Shown: positions 35,486-44,954, numbered from the stretch's first letter. The stretch: DNA of 57,047 nt from an uncultured Eisenbergiella sp. (GCA_910585455.1 CAJUEL010000032.1:1-57047), one strand, 5' to 3'. Translations and numbers: made by a program. The notes: generated from the sequence alone by a model not told the origin.

Positions 35486-36190
35486 TCAGTCAAAGGGCAG
35501 CTCCCAGTCTTCTCCCATATCTTCCTCCCCGTCCCCGCCTGCAAAATACTCCTGCAAATATTGATCATATTCCTCCAGCGCCTGATCCATGCGTCTCTTT
35601 TCCTTCTTATTCCCAGTCAGCCGGTAAAAGGCGGACGCCGCCGTAAAGAGGACATCATTTTCCTCCGTACATTTCGTATCCTTCTGAATGTGCCTGCGTA
35701 TCAGGTCTTCCGCGCTCTCCAGCTCATGCACATTCATATCCGCGTATATGGATGCCGCGGCAGCAAAAGGATTGTCCGGCTCCTCTGTCAGCCACTGTTC
35801 ACAAAACCGGGCAGCATCCTCATGCCTGCCCAAAGCCCCCAGCGCCGACGCCTTCATCATCTTAATATCCGACGGGCTTGCTTCCTCCCACAAAAACATG
35901 TCCAGAAGCCCGTTGCATACCTCCAGCAGCCTCTCATACTCCTCCCACATATCCAGCATGTCCAGATAATCCTCCAGCCATCCTTCCACGTCATGGGAGA
36001 AATCGGTCGCCTCGTCCAGCTGATACAGCTCCGTCCCGTATGCCTGCTGATTGCTCTTTTCCTCCGCGACGATCTCCTTTAAAACGGCAAATGCCTGGTG
36101 CCAGCACTCCCGGTCCGCTTCGCCTTTCGCCATATCAAGATAGCATTTTCCGACCGCCTTATCAAACTCTTTCCATTTTTTACTCTTCAT
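35486..36190 (-). CDS. TPR-like helical protein of unknown function
   Basis: This 234-residue protein is acidic and helical, with TPR-like helix pairs (DIKMMKASALGALGRHEDAARFCEQWL; YADMNVHELESAEDLIRRHIQ). The start is ATG 36190 with GGGGGG eight or nine bases upstream. I do not recognise a named family; tetratricopeptide-style protein interaction is the only reasonable guess. It follows no gene closely and is not clearly in an operon with the LacI gene. Confidence 0.7.
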   Translation of the reverse strand: MKSKKWKEFDKAVGKCYLDMAKGEADRECWHQAFAVLKEIVAEEKSNQQAYGTELYQLDEATDFSHDVEGWLEDYLDMLDMWEEYERLLEVCNGLLDMFLWEEASPSDIKMMKASALGALGRHEDAARFCEQWLTEEPDNPFAAAASIYADMNVHELESAEDLIRRHIQKDTKCTEENDVLFTAASAFYRLTGNKKEKRRMDQALEEYDQYLQEYFAGGDGEEDMGEDWELPFD

Positions 36191-36399
36191 CCGCCTGTTC
36201 CCCCCTGTTAACAAAGCCCACAACCTGTATCCGCTGCCGGATCTTCATTCTGCTCCCTGCGCCCGCCGCAAACCAAAGGACATGAGTTTACCCTACAACC
36301 GAATATCGCGCTTCGCTCTTTCTGTCCTCATCATACCCCATCCCACCCCTTCTGGCAACCGGTTTTGCAGAGTTTTTCCGCCAAATCTCATCCCAGCTG

Positions 36400-36450
36400 C
36401 CCGTTGTTTCGTCTGCCCCTCCCGCCCTTTCTCCCCCATGAAAAGTAACT
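36400..36450. repeat. GTGAAAAGTAAC-type dispersed repeat, partial copy
   Basis: CCCGTTGTTTCGTCTG ... CCATGAAAAGTAAC matches 24263-24316 and half of the full element at 53693-53772. Confidence 0.6.
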
Positions 36451-36482
36451 CCTGACTTTCCCCCGCTCTGCGAAAATCGTAA

Positions 36483-36511
36483 TTGACAATTCCTGACTTT
36501 TCCGGTAATAT
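36483..36511 (+). promoter_or_regulatory. Promoter of the aminotransferase pair
   Basis: TTGACA (36483-36488) and TAATAT (36506-36511) are 17 bases apart. The predicted start of transcription near 36518 leaves an untranslated leader of about 290 bases before ATG 36812. Confidence 0.7.
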
Positions 36512-36603
36512 AAATACAACTTCCTGCGGCGGGCGCATCACCTGTCCCACAGCTGCAGGAACAAATTCATATGTTGCCTGTTCTACCACCGGGTGGAACA
36601 TCC

Positions 36604-36676
36604 AAAAGGCATTCAGAACTTTTCCGTAGGTACGGCATGCAGCGCATGCTATAAGGAATGGTTCTGAATGCCTTTT
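36604..36676 (+). promoter_or_regulatory. Strong leader hairpin upstream of the aminotransferases
   Basis: AAAAGGCATTCAGAAC (36604-36619) pairs perfectly with GTTCTGAATGCCTTTT (36661-36676). The loop holds a second palindrome, GCATGC-AGC-GCATGC. It is followed by a broken T run (TTTTGCTTTGG), so it could terminate transcription or act as an attenuator. No known riboswitch could be recognised around it. Confidence 0.6.
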
Positions 36677-36811
36677 GCTTTGGGCGCGGGCTTTTGCGGG
36701 CAGACCCTGACGCTCCGGTCCGGCATATCAGGGCGGCGCGCATGCGCGCTGCCCCAAAGCTCTGTCACATCCGGGGCAGACCGGCAACACCAAAAAAGAA
36801 GGAGGAACATT

Positions 36812-37963
36812 ATGACAATCAAACCCTTTAAAGTGGAAGAATGGATGAATCAATATGAGGTGGGCGCAAAGTACAATATTGCCGAAACCTGCGTGGATTC
36901 CATTTCCTTAGAAGAGCTGTGGCAGATCACAGGAATTGACGGAAACGCGTTCTGGGCGGATTTTTGCAAAAAGAGGCTGACCTACGGCGATATTGAGGGC
37001 AATCCCCGTTTTCTGGAGGGGATTTGCAGGCTGTACCGGTCGATCGGTCCGGAAAATATCGTCCCGACCCACGGGGCCGCCGGCGCAAACCACCATGTTT
37101 TCTATTCCCTCATCAATCCGGGGGACCGCATTGTCAGCATCATGCCCACCTATCAGCAGCTGTACTCGATTCCGGAATCCTTTCACGCCGATGTGGCGCT
37201 GGTGCGCCTTACGCGGGAAAACGGCTATCTGCCCGACCTGGAAACGATCAGACGGCTGGCGACCCCCGGCACAAAAATGATCTGTATCAACAACCCCAAC
37301 AACCCGACAGGCGCCCTCATCTCCAACGAAATGCTGCACGAAATCGTCAAAATCGCCTCGGACATCGACGCCTATGTGCTGTGCGACGAGGTATACCGCC
37401 ATCTTTCTCAGAAAGAGGGCTGGTGCGAATCCATCGCAGACATTTATGAAAAGGGCATTTCGGTCAGCAGCATGTCAAAGGTATTTTCTCTGGCGGGACT
37501 GCGGCTGGGCTGGATCGCGACCCGGGACCAGGAGGTGGTGCGCGCCTGTTTTTCCCACCGGGACTATAACCTGATCAGCTGCGGCATGTTCGATGAGGAA
37601 ATCGCGGGCATCGCGCTGGCGGGGGCGGATAAGCTTCTGGAAAGGAGCCGTAGCATCGTCCGCAGCAATCTGGCGGCGCTGGATCAATGGATAGCACAGG
37701 AAAAGCATGCTTCCTACACAAAGCCCCTTGCCGGAACCACCGCGCTGGTGTTCTATGATTTCGACATGCCCTCCCGGGATCTGTGCCGCCGCATGTATGA
37801 GGAAACCGGCGCTTTTGTGACGCCCGGCGAATGCTTCGAGGAGGAACACAGCATGCGGATCGGCTATGCCGGCGATCCGGCGGTTTTAAAGGAAGGGCTG
37901 CAGGCAATCAGCCTGTTTTTCAAAACTCTGGAAAAGGAGGGTACGCCTTTATGCAAAAGCTGA
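36812..37963 (+). CDS. PLP-dependent aminotransferase, class I/II (first of pair)
   Basis: This 383-residue fold-type I enzyme has the cofactor region INNPNNPTGALIS, the Asp/Tyr in YVLCDEVYRHLS, the lysine site SMSKVFSLAGLRLGW and the carboxylate Arg in SMRIGYAGDP. Overall it resembles, from memory, capreomycidine-synthase-like aminotransferases. The start is ATG 36812 behind AAGGAGG. It overlaps the second aminotransferase by 13 bases, so both are made together. Substrate unknown; amino acid degradation or synthesis of a non-protein amino acid is possible. Confidence 0.9.
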   Translation: MTIKPFKVEEWMNQYEVGAKYNIAETCVDSISLEELWQITGIDGNAFWADFCKKRLTYGDIEGNPRFLEGICRLYRSIGPENIVPTHGAAGANHHVFYSLINPGDRIVSIMPTYQQLYSIPESFHADVALVRLTRENGYLPDLETIRRLATPGTKMICINNPNNPTGALISNEMLHEIVKIASDIDAYVLCDEVYRHLSQKEGWCESIADIYEKGISVSSMSKVFSLAGLRLGWIATRDQEVVRACFSHRDYNLISCGMFDEEIAGIALAGADKLLERSRSIVRSNLAALDQWIAQEKHASYTKPLAGTTALVFYDFDMPSRDLCRRMYEETGAFVTPGECFEEEHSMRIGYAGDPAVLKEGLQAISLFFKTLEKEGTPLCKS

Positions 37964-39126
37964 GCGAACGGGTGGGAACCTTTACGGATTCCGTCATCAG
38001 AAGAATGACCAGGATCAGCGACCAGTACGGCGCGATCAACCTTTCTCAGGGCTTTCCGGATTTCGACCCGCCTGCAGAAATGCTTGCGCGGCTTGCCCAG
38101 GTGGCAAAGGAGGGACCGCACCAGTATTCGATCACCTTCGGGGCGCAAAATCTGCGGGAGGCGCTGGCGCGCAAGCAGGGCGCGGCGATCGGGCGCGCGA
38201 TCGATCCGGACCGGGAAATCGTGGTCACCTGCGGCGGCACGGAAGCCATGATGTGCGCGATGATGACCGTCTGCAATCCCGGGGATAAGGTGATGGTTTT
38301 TTCCCCTTTTTATGAAAATTACGGCGCGGACGCCATTTTGTCCGGCGCGGAGCCGATTTACATTCCGCTCGTGCCGCCCGCATACGATTTCGACCCTGCC
38401 CTGATTGAAAAGGGCTTTCAGGATGGCGCAAAGGCGATCATCATCTGCAACCCTTCCAATCCCTGCGGCAAGGTTTTTTCCCGGCAGGAGCTTATGGTCA
38501 TCGGAGAGCTGGTTTTAAAATATGATGCCTTTGCGATCACCGATGAGGTGTACGAGCATCTGGTATACGAGCCTTACCGGCATACATACCTTTCCTCCCT
38601 GCCGGGCATGTTTGACCATACGATCACCTGCAACTCCCTGTCCAAAACCTTTTCCGTCACCGGATGGCGGCTGGGATACCTGATCGCGCCCGAAGCCGTC
38701 ACGGAAGGGGCAAAAAAGGTGCATGATTTTCTCACGGTGGGCGCTGCCGCCCCGCTGCAGGAGGCCGCGGTGGTGGGACTTACATTCCCCCGATCCTATT
38801 ATGAGGATCTGCGGGCGCTCTATACCCGGAAACGGGACTATTTCCTTGCCGGGCTGGACCACATCGGTCTGGAGCACAACGTTCCCCAGGGCACCTATTT
38901 TGTCCTGCTGGATATCCGGAAATTTCTGGATTTGTCGCAGTTTGCAGGCTACACTGATCTGGAATTCTGTGAATGGATGATTCGCCAAATCGGCGTGGCG
39001 GCGGTTCCCGGCTCCAGCTTTTTTAAGGAGCCTGTCAACCACCTGATCCGGCTGCATTTTGCCAGACAGGAGACCACGCTGGAGGAAGCGCTCGCGCGGC
39101 TTTCCCGGCTGCAGGCTCTGCTCTAA
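37951..39126 (+). CDS. PLP-dependent aminotransferase, class I/II (second of pair)
   Basis: This 391-residue enzyme begins at ATG 37951 (AAGGAGGG nine bases before). It shows INLSQGFPDFDPP, ICNPSNPCGKVFS, AITDEVYEHLVYE and the PLP lysine in CNSLSKTFSVTGWRLGY. It belongs to the aspartate/aromatic/methionine aminotransferase-like group (AspC/YbdL-like). Coupled to the gene before it. A bidirectional terminator follows. Confidence 0.92.
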   Translation: MQKLSERVGTFTDSVIRRMTRISDQYGAINLSQGFPDFDPPAEMLARLAQVAKEGPHQYSITFGAQNLREALARKQGAAIGRAIDPDREIVVTCGGTEAMMCAMMTVCNPGDKVMVFSPFYENYGADAILSGAEPIYIPLVPPAYDFDPALIEKGFQDGAKAIIICNPSNPCGKVFSRQELMVIGELVLKYDAFAITDEVYEHLVYEPYRHTYLSSLPGMFDHTITCNSLSKTFSVTGWRLGYLIAPEAVTEGAKKVHDFLTVGAAAPLQEAAVVGLTFPRSYYEDLRALYTRKRDYFLAGLDHIGLEHNVPQGTYFVLLDIRKFLDLSQFAGYTDLEFCEWMIRQIGVAAVPGSSFFKEPVNHLIRLHFARQETTLEEALARLSRLQALL

Positions 39127-39153
39127 ACGGACTTCTCGGAACAAAAAAAATAC

Positions 39154-39200
39154 AAAAGATGCCGGAAGCAGGAATATCCTTCCTCCTTCCGGCATCTTTT
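39154..39200. terminator. Bidirectional terminator
   Basis: AAAAGATGCCGGAAG (39154-39168) pairs with CTTCCGGCATCTTTT (39186-39200), with A and T runs on the flanks. It serves the aminotransferase pair (plus) and oleate hydratase (minus). Confidence 0.9.
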
Positions 39201-39220
39201 TACAGCCCCCTTTTACGCTC

Positions 39221-41200
39221 TTACAGCATGCCGTCCTTCCACACGCCGTGATCGCGCAGCACCTTTTCGATCACTGTGCCCTTTGCCACATGCAGAACCG
39301 GCTTTTTGAGCGCGTTGAGCGGTCCCGGCAGCGCGATTTCCAGCGGTGATTTGCCATCCATCAGCTTCACACTGCTCTCCAGAAGCTCCCGGATATCATA
39401 AACGCTGCCCCAAACCTCAGGCACGCCTCTGTCCACGCCCAGCAGTCCGTATACGGCCTCCATCGCGGTGCGCACCGAATATTCGGTGGTGAAAACCGTA
39501 TCCCGGGGCGTTTCCGTAAACTGTCCCAGAAACGCGAAGTTCACACAGCCGTCGGGAATCACATCCGGACGGTCGCCCTTTGTCCTGGGCATGAAAAATG
39601 CCGTAATGTAAGGCATCATGGTGGGCACACAGACAGCGCTGTGCTGTGCCAGACCGGGAATTTCCTCCTCCGGCACGCCCAGATGATAGAGCCACTCCTC
39701 CGTGATTTCCTTTCCGGTGCACTCCTTCATCGGCTTTTTCACAAAGTCCCCCGGCACATCCGTGAACAATCCATAAACCCATACGCACACCTTGTCCGGG
39801 TCCTGCTCCTTAAACTGTCCCTGTCTGTTGATCGTCCAGCTCATCAGCCAGGCCGAATCCTTGCAGCTTACGATGCCTCCCGTGACCACCTTACCGGTTT
39901 TCGGATCCCGTTTGCAGATATCCGTAATATAAGGAAGGATTTTTTCATCCAGCGTGGTGACGGTCGCGGATTCCCAGTTTGTCTTTGCCACATCGGAACA
40001 GAATTTTTCCGGATGCCCGAAGGCAGGATCCTGCTTCGCGATGTTTTTCCAAAGGCTCCAGCAGCCGCTGGTGCGCACCTCGGCATCTCCGTTGGGCGCG
40101 TGATTCTGATCGCCGTAAATCGTCCCCTCCGTGCAGCTCCCGTTGGTGACAAACACCAGATCGTTTTCCGTCAGCACAATGCCCTTTTCCACACCCTTCA
40201 CCTTACATTCGATGGTTTTTGCCACCTTGCGGCCATCCTCGATTTCAAAAATTACATTGGTCACTTCCGTGTTAAACCGGAAATCCACACCCGCCTTCTC
40301 CAGATATTTCTGCATGGGCAAAATCAGGGACTCATACTGGTTGTATTTGGTGAATTTCAAAGCGCTGAAATCCGGAAGCCCCGCGATGTGGTGGATGAAC
40401 CGCTGGAAATACAGCTTCATTTCCAACGCGCTGTGCCAGTTTTCAAAGGCGAACATGGTTCTCCAGTACAGCCAGAAGGTGGAATCGAACACTTCGTTGT
40501 CGAACACATCCTCTATCGTCTTATCGTACAGATCCTCATCCTTTGTCAGAAACAGCTTCATGATCTCCATGCAGCCCTTCTGGCTCAGATTGAACCGTCC
40601 GTCCGTATGCGCATCCTCGCCCCGGTTGACGGTGGCGCGGCACAAAGAATAGTTGGGGTCCTCCTTATTCAGCCAGTAAAATTCATCCAGCACGGATGCA
40701 TCCGGCGTTTCCAGGGAGGGGATGCTGCGGAACAAATCCCACAGACATTCAAAATGATTTTCCATCTCCCGCCCGCCGCGCATAATATATCCCCGCGTCG
40801 CATCATAAATGCCGTCACAGGCGCCGCCCGCAATGTCCATCGCCTCCAGAATATGGATATGGGAGCCCTCCATCTGTCCGTCCCTCACCAGAAAGCACGC
40901 CGCCGCCAGCGCCGCCAGACCGCTTCCCACAATGTAAGCGTTCTTGTCCTCCACGCCCTCCGGCTTTTTCGGTCTGGCAAAGGCCTCATAATTGCCGTTC
41001 GTATAGCAGATTCCCTTGCTGTTCTTCTCCCCTTTTCCTCTCTCCGTATTCCGGTACTCCTGTTCCTTCCCGGAAGCTGCCGGTGTCTTTTGAAGCGCCT
41101 TTTCCCCCGCCTTTCTGTGATTCTTCGCCGCGATCGCCGTCGCCGCCGCTCCCGCCGCGACCACCGCCGCGCCGATTCCGATGTTTTTCTTCGATGCCAT
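39221..41200 (-). CDS. ohyA: Oleate hydratase (myosin-cross-reactive antigen family)
   Basis: This 659-residue FAD enzyme adds water to the cis-9 double bond of oleic and related acids. Motifs seen are AYIVGSGLAALAAACFLVRDG with the dinucleotide fold, YIMRGGREMENHFECLWDL around the catalytic Glu/Tyr region, and FTETPRDTVFTTEYSVRTAMEAVY at the FAD end. It has an unusual N-terminal extension of about 75 residues with a hydrophobic Ala-rich segment (GIGAAVVAAGAAATAIAA), which may anchor it to the membrane. Transcribed alone, with terminators on both sides; the TetR gene upstream could regulate it. Confidence 0.95.
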   Translation of the reverse strand: MASKKNIGIGAAVVAAGAAATAIAAKNHRKAGEKALQKTPAASGKEQEYRNTERGKGEKNSKGICYTNGNYEAFARPKKPEGVEDKNAYIVGSGLAALAAACFLVRDGQMEGSHIHILEAMDIAGGACDGIYDATRGYIMRGGREMENHFECLWDLFRSIPSLETPDASVLDEFYWLNKEDPNYSLCRATVNRGEDAHTDGRFNLSQKGCMEIMKLFLTKDEDLYDKTIEDVFDNEVFDSTFWLYWRTMFAFENWHSALEMKLYFQRFIHHIAGLPDFSALKFTKYNQYESLILPMQKYLEKAGVDFRFNTEVTNVIFEIEDGRKVAKTIECKVKGVEKGIVLTENDLVFVTNGSCTEGTIYGDQNHAPNGDAEVRTSGCWSLWKNIAKQDPAFGHPEKFCSDVAKTNWESATVTTLDEKILPYITDICKRDPKTGKVVTGGIVSCKDSAWLMSWTINRQGQFKEQDPDKVCVWVYGLFTDVPGDFVKKPMKECTGKEITEEWLYHLGVPEEEIPGLAQHSAVCVPTMMPYITAFFMPRTKGDRPDVIPDGCVNFAFLGQFTETPRDTVFTTEYSVRTAMEAVYGLLGVDRGVPEVWGSVYDIRELLESSVKLMDGKSPLEIALPGPLNALKKPVLHVAKGTVIEKVLRDHGVWKDGML

Positions 41201-41309
41201 ATCTGTTACCGCCTTTCTGATTCATCCGCCGCTGACCGAACCGCCCGGACAGCGCTTCTTCGTTTTGATGTCCCTATCATACCCCCAAAAATTCCGCTCT
41301 TCCACTTAC

Positions 41310-41352
41310 AAAACGGCCGGAATGATAAAAAACTGATCATTCCGGCCGTTTT
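41310..41352. terminator. Bidirectional-type terminator between TetR and oleate hydratase genes
   Basis: AAAACGGCCGGAATGAT (41310-41326) pairs perfectly with ATCATTCCGGCCGTTTT (41336-41352), a 17-bp stem with a T run on the minus strand. It ends the TetR transcript, so ohyA needs its own promoter. Confidence 0.88.
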
Positions 41353-41398
41353 GATAAAAATATTCTTATGAGCCCGCGCGTTGAAATTGTCCCTCCGG

Positions 41399-41959
41399 TC
41401 ACTGCCTCCCCTCGAAGTTATGGATCGCGTTGGCAACATTCCCGTGGAGCGTGATGCCAAGCTTTTCCACAATGATATGGTAATCCTCCTTCATCCCCCG
41501 GTCGATCCAGTCCAGCATGACCCCCACAAAGCCATACTTGTAAAACTCCGCGATAAATGCCCTGTCCTGCTCCTTCAATTCGCTCCCCCGGCTCTTTTCC
41601 TCCACCACACCGGCGATCAGATCGAAGGTGAGCTTATACAGATAGCTCTCGATCCGCTCTCTTCCGACCGCGCTCCGGATATTCTGAATGAAAACCTTAT
41701 TTTCCAGAACCGCCTCAAAAATCTGAGTCAACCCTTCCTGCCAGGTATCATAGGTTTTCTTATCCTGCAGCGCACGCCGTCCGTCCTCCACGCACACCCA
41801 TTCCGCAAGCTCATAAATATCCCGGAAATGATAGTAAAAGGACATCCGGCTGATGCCGCAGTCCGCAGTCAGGTCATTGATCGTGATTTTATCAATTTTT
41901 TTGTGCTGTAAAAGCCTTTTCAGCGACGCCTCCAATGCGTACTTCGTGGTATTTTGCAT
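41399..41959 (-). CDS. TetR-family transcriptional regulator
   Basis: This 186-residue protein has an N-terminal helix-turn-helix (KITINDLTADCGISRMSFYYHFRDIYEL) and a C-terminal helical domain of the TetR_C/DhaS-like kind. The distance and order suggest control of the oleate hydratase gene, or of itself, in response to fatty acids; this is inferred from adjacency only. Confidence 0.9.
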   Translation of the reverse strand: MQNTTKYALEASLKRLLQHKKIDKITINDLTADCGISRMSFYYHFRDIYELAEWVCVEDGRRALQDKKTYDTWQEGLTQIFEAVLENKVFIQNIRSAVGRERIESYLYKLTFDLIAGVVEEKSRGSELKEQDRAFIAEFYKYGFVGVMLDWIDRGMKEDYHIIVEKLGITLHGNVANAIHNFEGRQ

Positions 41960-42220
41960 CGTTTTTCATCCTTTTTCGTATACTTCTGTCCATGCATCCC
42001 CGCGCTCTGACGCAGGGACAATTTTATTTTATCATACTCTGCCGTCCCTTTCCACCAAAAAACCTTTCTGTTTACTTCAGAAAATATTTAGAAAAAGTAA
42101 CTGAAAATAGCAAGCTCTGTCTGCTATATTGTTCCTGCAGGTGAAAGCAGGGGCCAGATTACTGTTTGCAAAGGAAACCGTAACGGACCTATCGCACCTC
42201 ACCAACAGAAAGGATCCCCC

Positions 42221-43270
42221 ATGAAATACATTACATTTACAGTACCCTGTTACAATTCTGAACATTATATGAAGCGCTGCCTGGATTCTCTGCTGGTCGT
42301 AAGAGACGGCGTGGAAATCATCATCGTGGACGACGGCTCAACGGACGCCACCGGAACGATTGCGGATGAATACAGCGCCCTGTACCCGGATGTGGTGAAG
42401 GTGGTACACCAGGAAAACGGAGGACACGGCGCAGGTGTGAACGCAGGGCTTAAGCTGGCGCAGGGACGCTACTTCAAGGTGGTGGATTCCGACGATTGGC
42501 TGGACAAAACCGCATATGAAAAGCTTTTAGCGCGGATAAAGGAGTTTTGCGTGATGGGCGCATGCGGCAAAGAACAGTATGAAAACACAGGCCCGGACCT
42601 GATCGTGTGCAACTATATATACGACCATCTGGAGGAGGGAACCGGACACACGGTCCGTTACCGCAATGTTTTTCCCAAAAACCGTATGTGCGGCTGGCAG
42701 GAAACCGGTCATTTTTCCCTGTCCCAGTATCTGGTCATGCATGCGCTGATTTTCCGGACGCAGGTGCTTAAGGAATCGAAGGTGAAGCTGCCCAGGCACA
42801 CCTTTTATGTGGATAATCTGTTTGCGAATCAGCCGCTGCCCTTTGTGGAGCGGATTTTATATCTGGATGTGGATCTGTACCATTATTATCTGGGACGGGA
42901 CGACCAGTCCGTGAATGAAGAGGTTTTGAAAAAAAGAATCGATCAGCAGATCCGGGTGACGCTGCTCGTTGTAGAATGTGCCGACCTGCAGGCAGTTCGC
43001 AAGAAATCTCCCAGACTGGAAAAATATCTGTGCCGCAACATTTCCATCATGATGGCAATTTCCTCCATTCATCTGCTGCTCATCGGCACGCCGCAGGCGT
43101 ATGAGAAACGGAAAAAACTGCTGCATCGGATCCGGGCGCGCAACCCAAAGCTCTATATCCGTCTGCGGTACAGGAGCCTGTGCGGCTTCACCTATTTACC
43201 GGGCAGGCTGGGAAGATGGCTCACGGTGAAGGGCTACCGTCTGGCAAACAGGCTTTATCATTTTCAATAA
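42221..43270 (+). CDS. Family 2 glycosyltransferase
   Basis: This 349-residue GT-A enzyme shows TVPCYNSEHYMKRCLDSLL, IIIVDDGSTDATG, NGGHGAGVNAGLKLAQG and the DxD-type motif VVDSDDWLD. It transfers a sugar to a lipid or polymer at the inner face of the membrane. It starts an operon with a papain-like protein and an LPG-synthase-type membrane protein, spaced 22 bases and then overlapping by 14 bases. Envelope glycolipid or teichoic acid work is likely. Confidence 0.92.
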   Translation: MKYITFTVPCYNSEHYMKRCLDSLLVVRDGVEIIIVDDGSTDATGTIADEYSALYPDVVKVVHQENGGHGAGVNAGLKLAQGRYFKVVDSDDWLDKTAYEKLLARIKEFCVMGACGKEQYENTGPDLIVCNYIYDHLEEGTGHTVRYRNVFPKNRMCGWQETGHFSLSQYLVMHALIFRTQVLKESKVKLPRHTFYVDNLFANQPLPFVERILYLDVDLYHYYLGRDDQSVNEEVLKKRIDQQIRVTLLVVECADLQAVRKKSPRLEKYLCRNISIMMAISSIHLLLIGTPQAYEKRKKLLHRIRARNPKLYIRLRYRSLCGFTYLPGRLGRWLTVKGYRLANRLYHFQ

Positions 43271-43292
43271 AACAAATTACGGAGAGGAAGCT

Positions 43293-43859
43293 ATGTCCAA
43301 AATATATCTCGCGCTGGTGGATACGCCGGGGATCTTCGCGTTTTTCATCCGCCGCTATCTGAAACAGAATTACATACATGTGGTGCTTTCCCTGGATGAA
43401 AATCTGGAGGAAGCCTACAGCGTGGGCAGACGCAATCCCGCCATTCCTGTTTTCGCGGGAATGGAGCGGGAGGACAAATATCAGATCCTGCGCGCTTTTC
43501 CCACAGCGTCCTACAAAATCTGTGCCCTGGAATGCAGCCCGGCACAAAAGGAAGCCCTCCGCCAAAGGCTAAAGGAGGATTGGGAAAACCGGTTTCATTT
43601 CCATTATGCGGTGCTGGGATTACTGTTTCTTGTGGCAAAACGTCCTTTTTATCAGAAAAACCACTTCACCTGTTCCTCATATCTGGCAAAGGTGCTTTCC
43701 GAATGTGGAATCGCGGTTTCTTCAAAGCATTTTTCTCTGGTGACGCCGAAGGATTTCCGCATTTATATGGCGGATAAAAAAACCGTTTTTGAAGGACCGT
43801 TATCGGCGCTTGCGGGCGGGGATGCAAAACGCGTGGAGGTGGCTTATGATGCCGGGTAA
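43293..43859 (+). CDS. Permuted papain-like (YiiX-type) protein, tentative
   Basis: This 188-residue protein is not a named family to me. It has His in NYIHVVLSLDENLEEAYSVG and, later in the chain, Cys in NHFTCSSYLAKVLSECGI. A histidine first and cysteine second is the order of circularly permuted papain-like NlpC/P60 enzymes (YiiX/YebB-type), which act on lipid or amide bonds. Those two features and the spacing are all that support this. It sits between the glycosyltransferase and the membrane protein in one operon. Confidence 0.6.
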   Translation: MSKIYLALVDTPGIFAFFIRRYLKQNYIHVVLSLDENLEEAYSVGRRNPAIPVFAGMEREDKYQILRAFPTASYKICALECSPAQKEALRQRLKEDWENRFHFHYAVLGLLFLVAKRPFYQKNHFTCSSYLAKVLSECGIAVSSKHFSLVTPKDFRIYMADKKTVFEGPLSALAGGDAKRVEVAYDAG

Positions 43860-44865
43860 AAGGTTGGGAAACGCGCTTTTCTTCCTGTGCGTCATGGGAC
43901 TGACCTTCTATGCGGTGCTGCACGGACAGGACCCTGCGCAGATCGGCAGGGCGCTCGCCCACATGTCCTTCCTGCCCCTGTGCGCGGCGGCGTGCTGCGG
44001 TCTGTTTTTTGTATGCGCGGAAGGATTTATGATCTGGTATCTGTTGAAGGGAATGGGCGCAAGGAGCGGGCTTGCATCCTGCATCGGGTATTCCTTTGTC
44101 GGCTTTTTTTACTCCGGGATCACGCCCTCCGCCACGGGCGGGCAGCCGATGCAGCTTTATTATATGAAAAAGGACGGAAACCGCCTGTCGGATAGCTCCG
44201 TGGTGCTGATGACGGTTGCCGTCATTTATAAATTCGTGCTGGTGGTCACCGGCGCAGGGATTTTGCTGTTCTGGTATCAGCCGCTGTGCGCGCGGCTGAA
44301 CGGATATCTGGCGCTGTATCTTTTGGGGCTTTTTCTGAACGTGGCGCTGGTGGCGCTTCTGCTTTGCGTGATGGCGGCGCCGGGCGGCATGTATCGTCTA
44401 CTTTCCCGGCTGGAACGGGGGCTTGTGCATCTTAAGCTCCTGAAAGCCTCTGCCCAAAGGGAGCAGAAGCTTCTGGAATTTGTGGATGGCTACCGGAATG
44501 CCGTGCATTTTCTGTGGACGCATAAGAAAAGGGTGTGCGCGGTGGTGCTCTGCACTTTTCTGCAGCGCGGCAGCGTCTTTTTCCTGACCTGGTTCGTCTA
44601 TAGGGGCTTCGGACTTGCCGGAAGCAGCATGACCGAAATCGTCCTTTTGCAGGCGTCAGTCTATATCGCGGTGGATATGCTGCCGGTGCCGGGAGCGCAG
44701 GGGATTACGGAGCTGATGTATCAGGCCGTGTTTGCGGACATTTTTACCGGACAGCTTTTGATGCCCTCCCTCTATGTGACCCGGGGAATCAATTTCTATT
44801 TTCTGCTGCTGGTCAGCCTCCTTGTGACAATCGCCCGACGCCTGACAGAGAAAAAGGCGCGGTAA
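43846..44865 (+). CDS. LPG-synthase-type (UPF0104/AglD) membrane protein
   Basis: This 339-residue protein has about eight membrane segments and the family signature GYSFVGFFYSGITPSATGGQPMQLYYMKKDG, plus PVPGAQGITELMYQAVF near the end. Relatives are the membrane half of MprF and AglD, thought to flip or move lipids. The start is ATG 43846 behind GGAGG; an earlier in-frame ATG would overlap the previous gene further. Third gene of the envelope operon. Confidence 0.88.
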   Translation: MMPGKRLGNALFFLCVMGLTFYAVLHGQDPAQIGRALAHMSFLPLCAAACCGLFFVCAEGFMIWYLLKGMGARSGLASCIGYSFVGFFYSGITPSATGGQPMQLYYMKKDGNRLSDSSVVLMTVAVIYKFVLVVTGAGILLFWYQPLCARLNGYLALYLLGLFLNVALVALLLCVMAAPGGMYRLLSRLERGLVHLKLLKASAQREQKLLEFVDGYRNAVHFLWTHKKRVCAVVLCTFLQRGSVFFLTWFVYRGFGLAGSSMTEIVLLQASVYIAVDMLPVPGAQGITELMYQAVFADIFTGQLLMPSLYVTRGINFYFLLLVSLLVTIARRLTEKKAR

Positions 44866-44896
44866 CAAAAAAGTTGAAAAATAATGAAAAAAGTGC

Positions 44897-44925
44897 TTGC
44901 ATTTTATAGTGCAGTGTGTTATTCT
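44897..44925 (+). promoter_or_regulatory. Promoter of tRNA-Glu
   Basis: TTGCAT (44897-44902) and TATTCT (44920-44925) stand 17 bases apart and 30 bases before the tRNA. Confidence 0.65.
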
Positions 44926-44954
44926 AAATAAGCGCTGAACGATCAGTGCAAGAT

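Noticed and set aside
36293..36601. 102-codon open frame on the minus strand
   Set aside because: It runs over the promoter at 36483-36511 and a dispersed repeat, has no ribosome site and no recognisable family.
36555..36680. T-box-like phrase CGGGTGGAAC followed by a terminator-like hairpin
   Set aside because: The leader before it is only about 50-80 bases, too short for a T-box stem I, and the phrase lacks the ACCGCG end.
39641..41371. Long open frame opposite oleate hydratase
   Set aside because: Same reason: shadow of a well-identified gene with no start signal.
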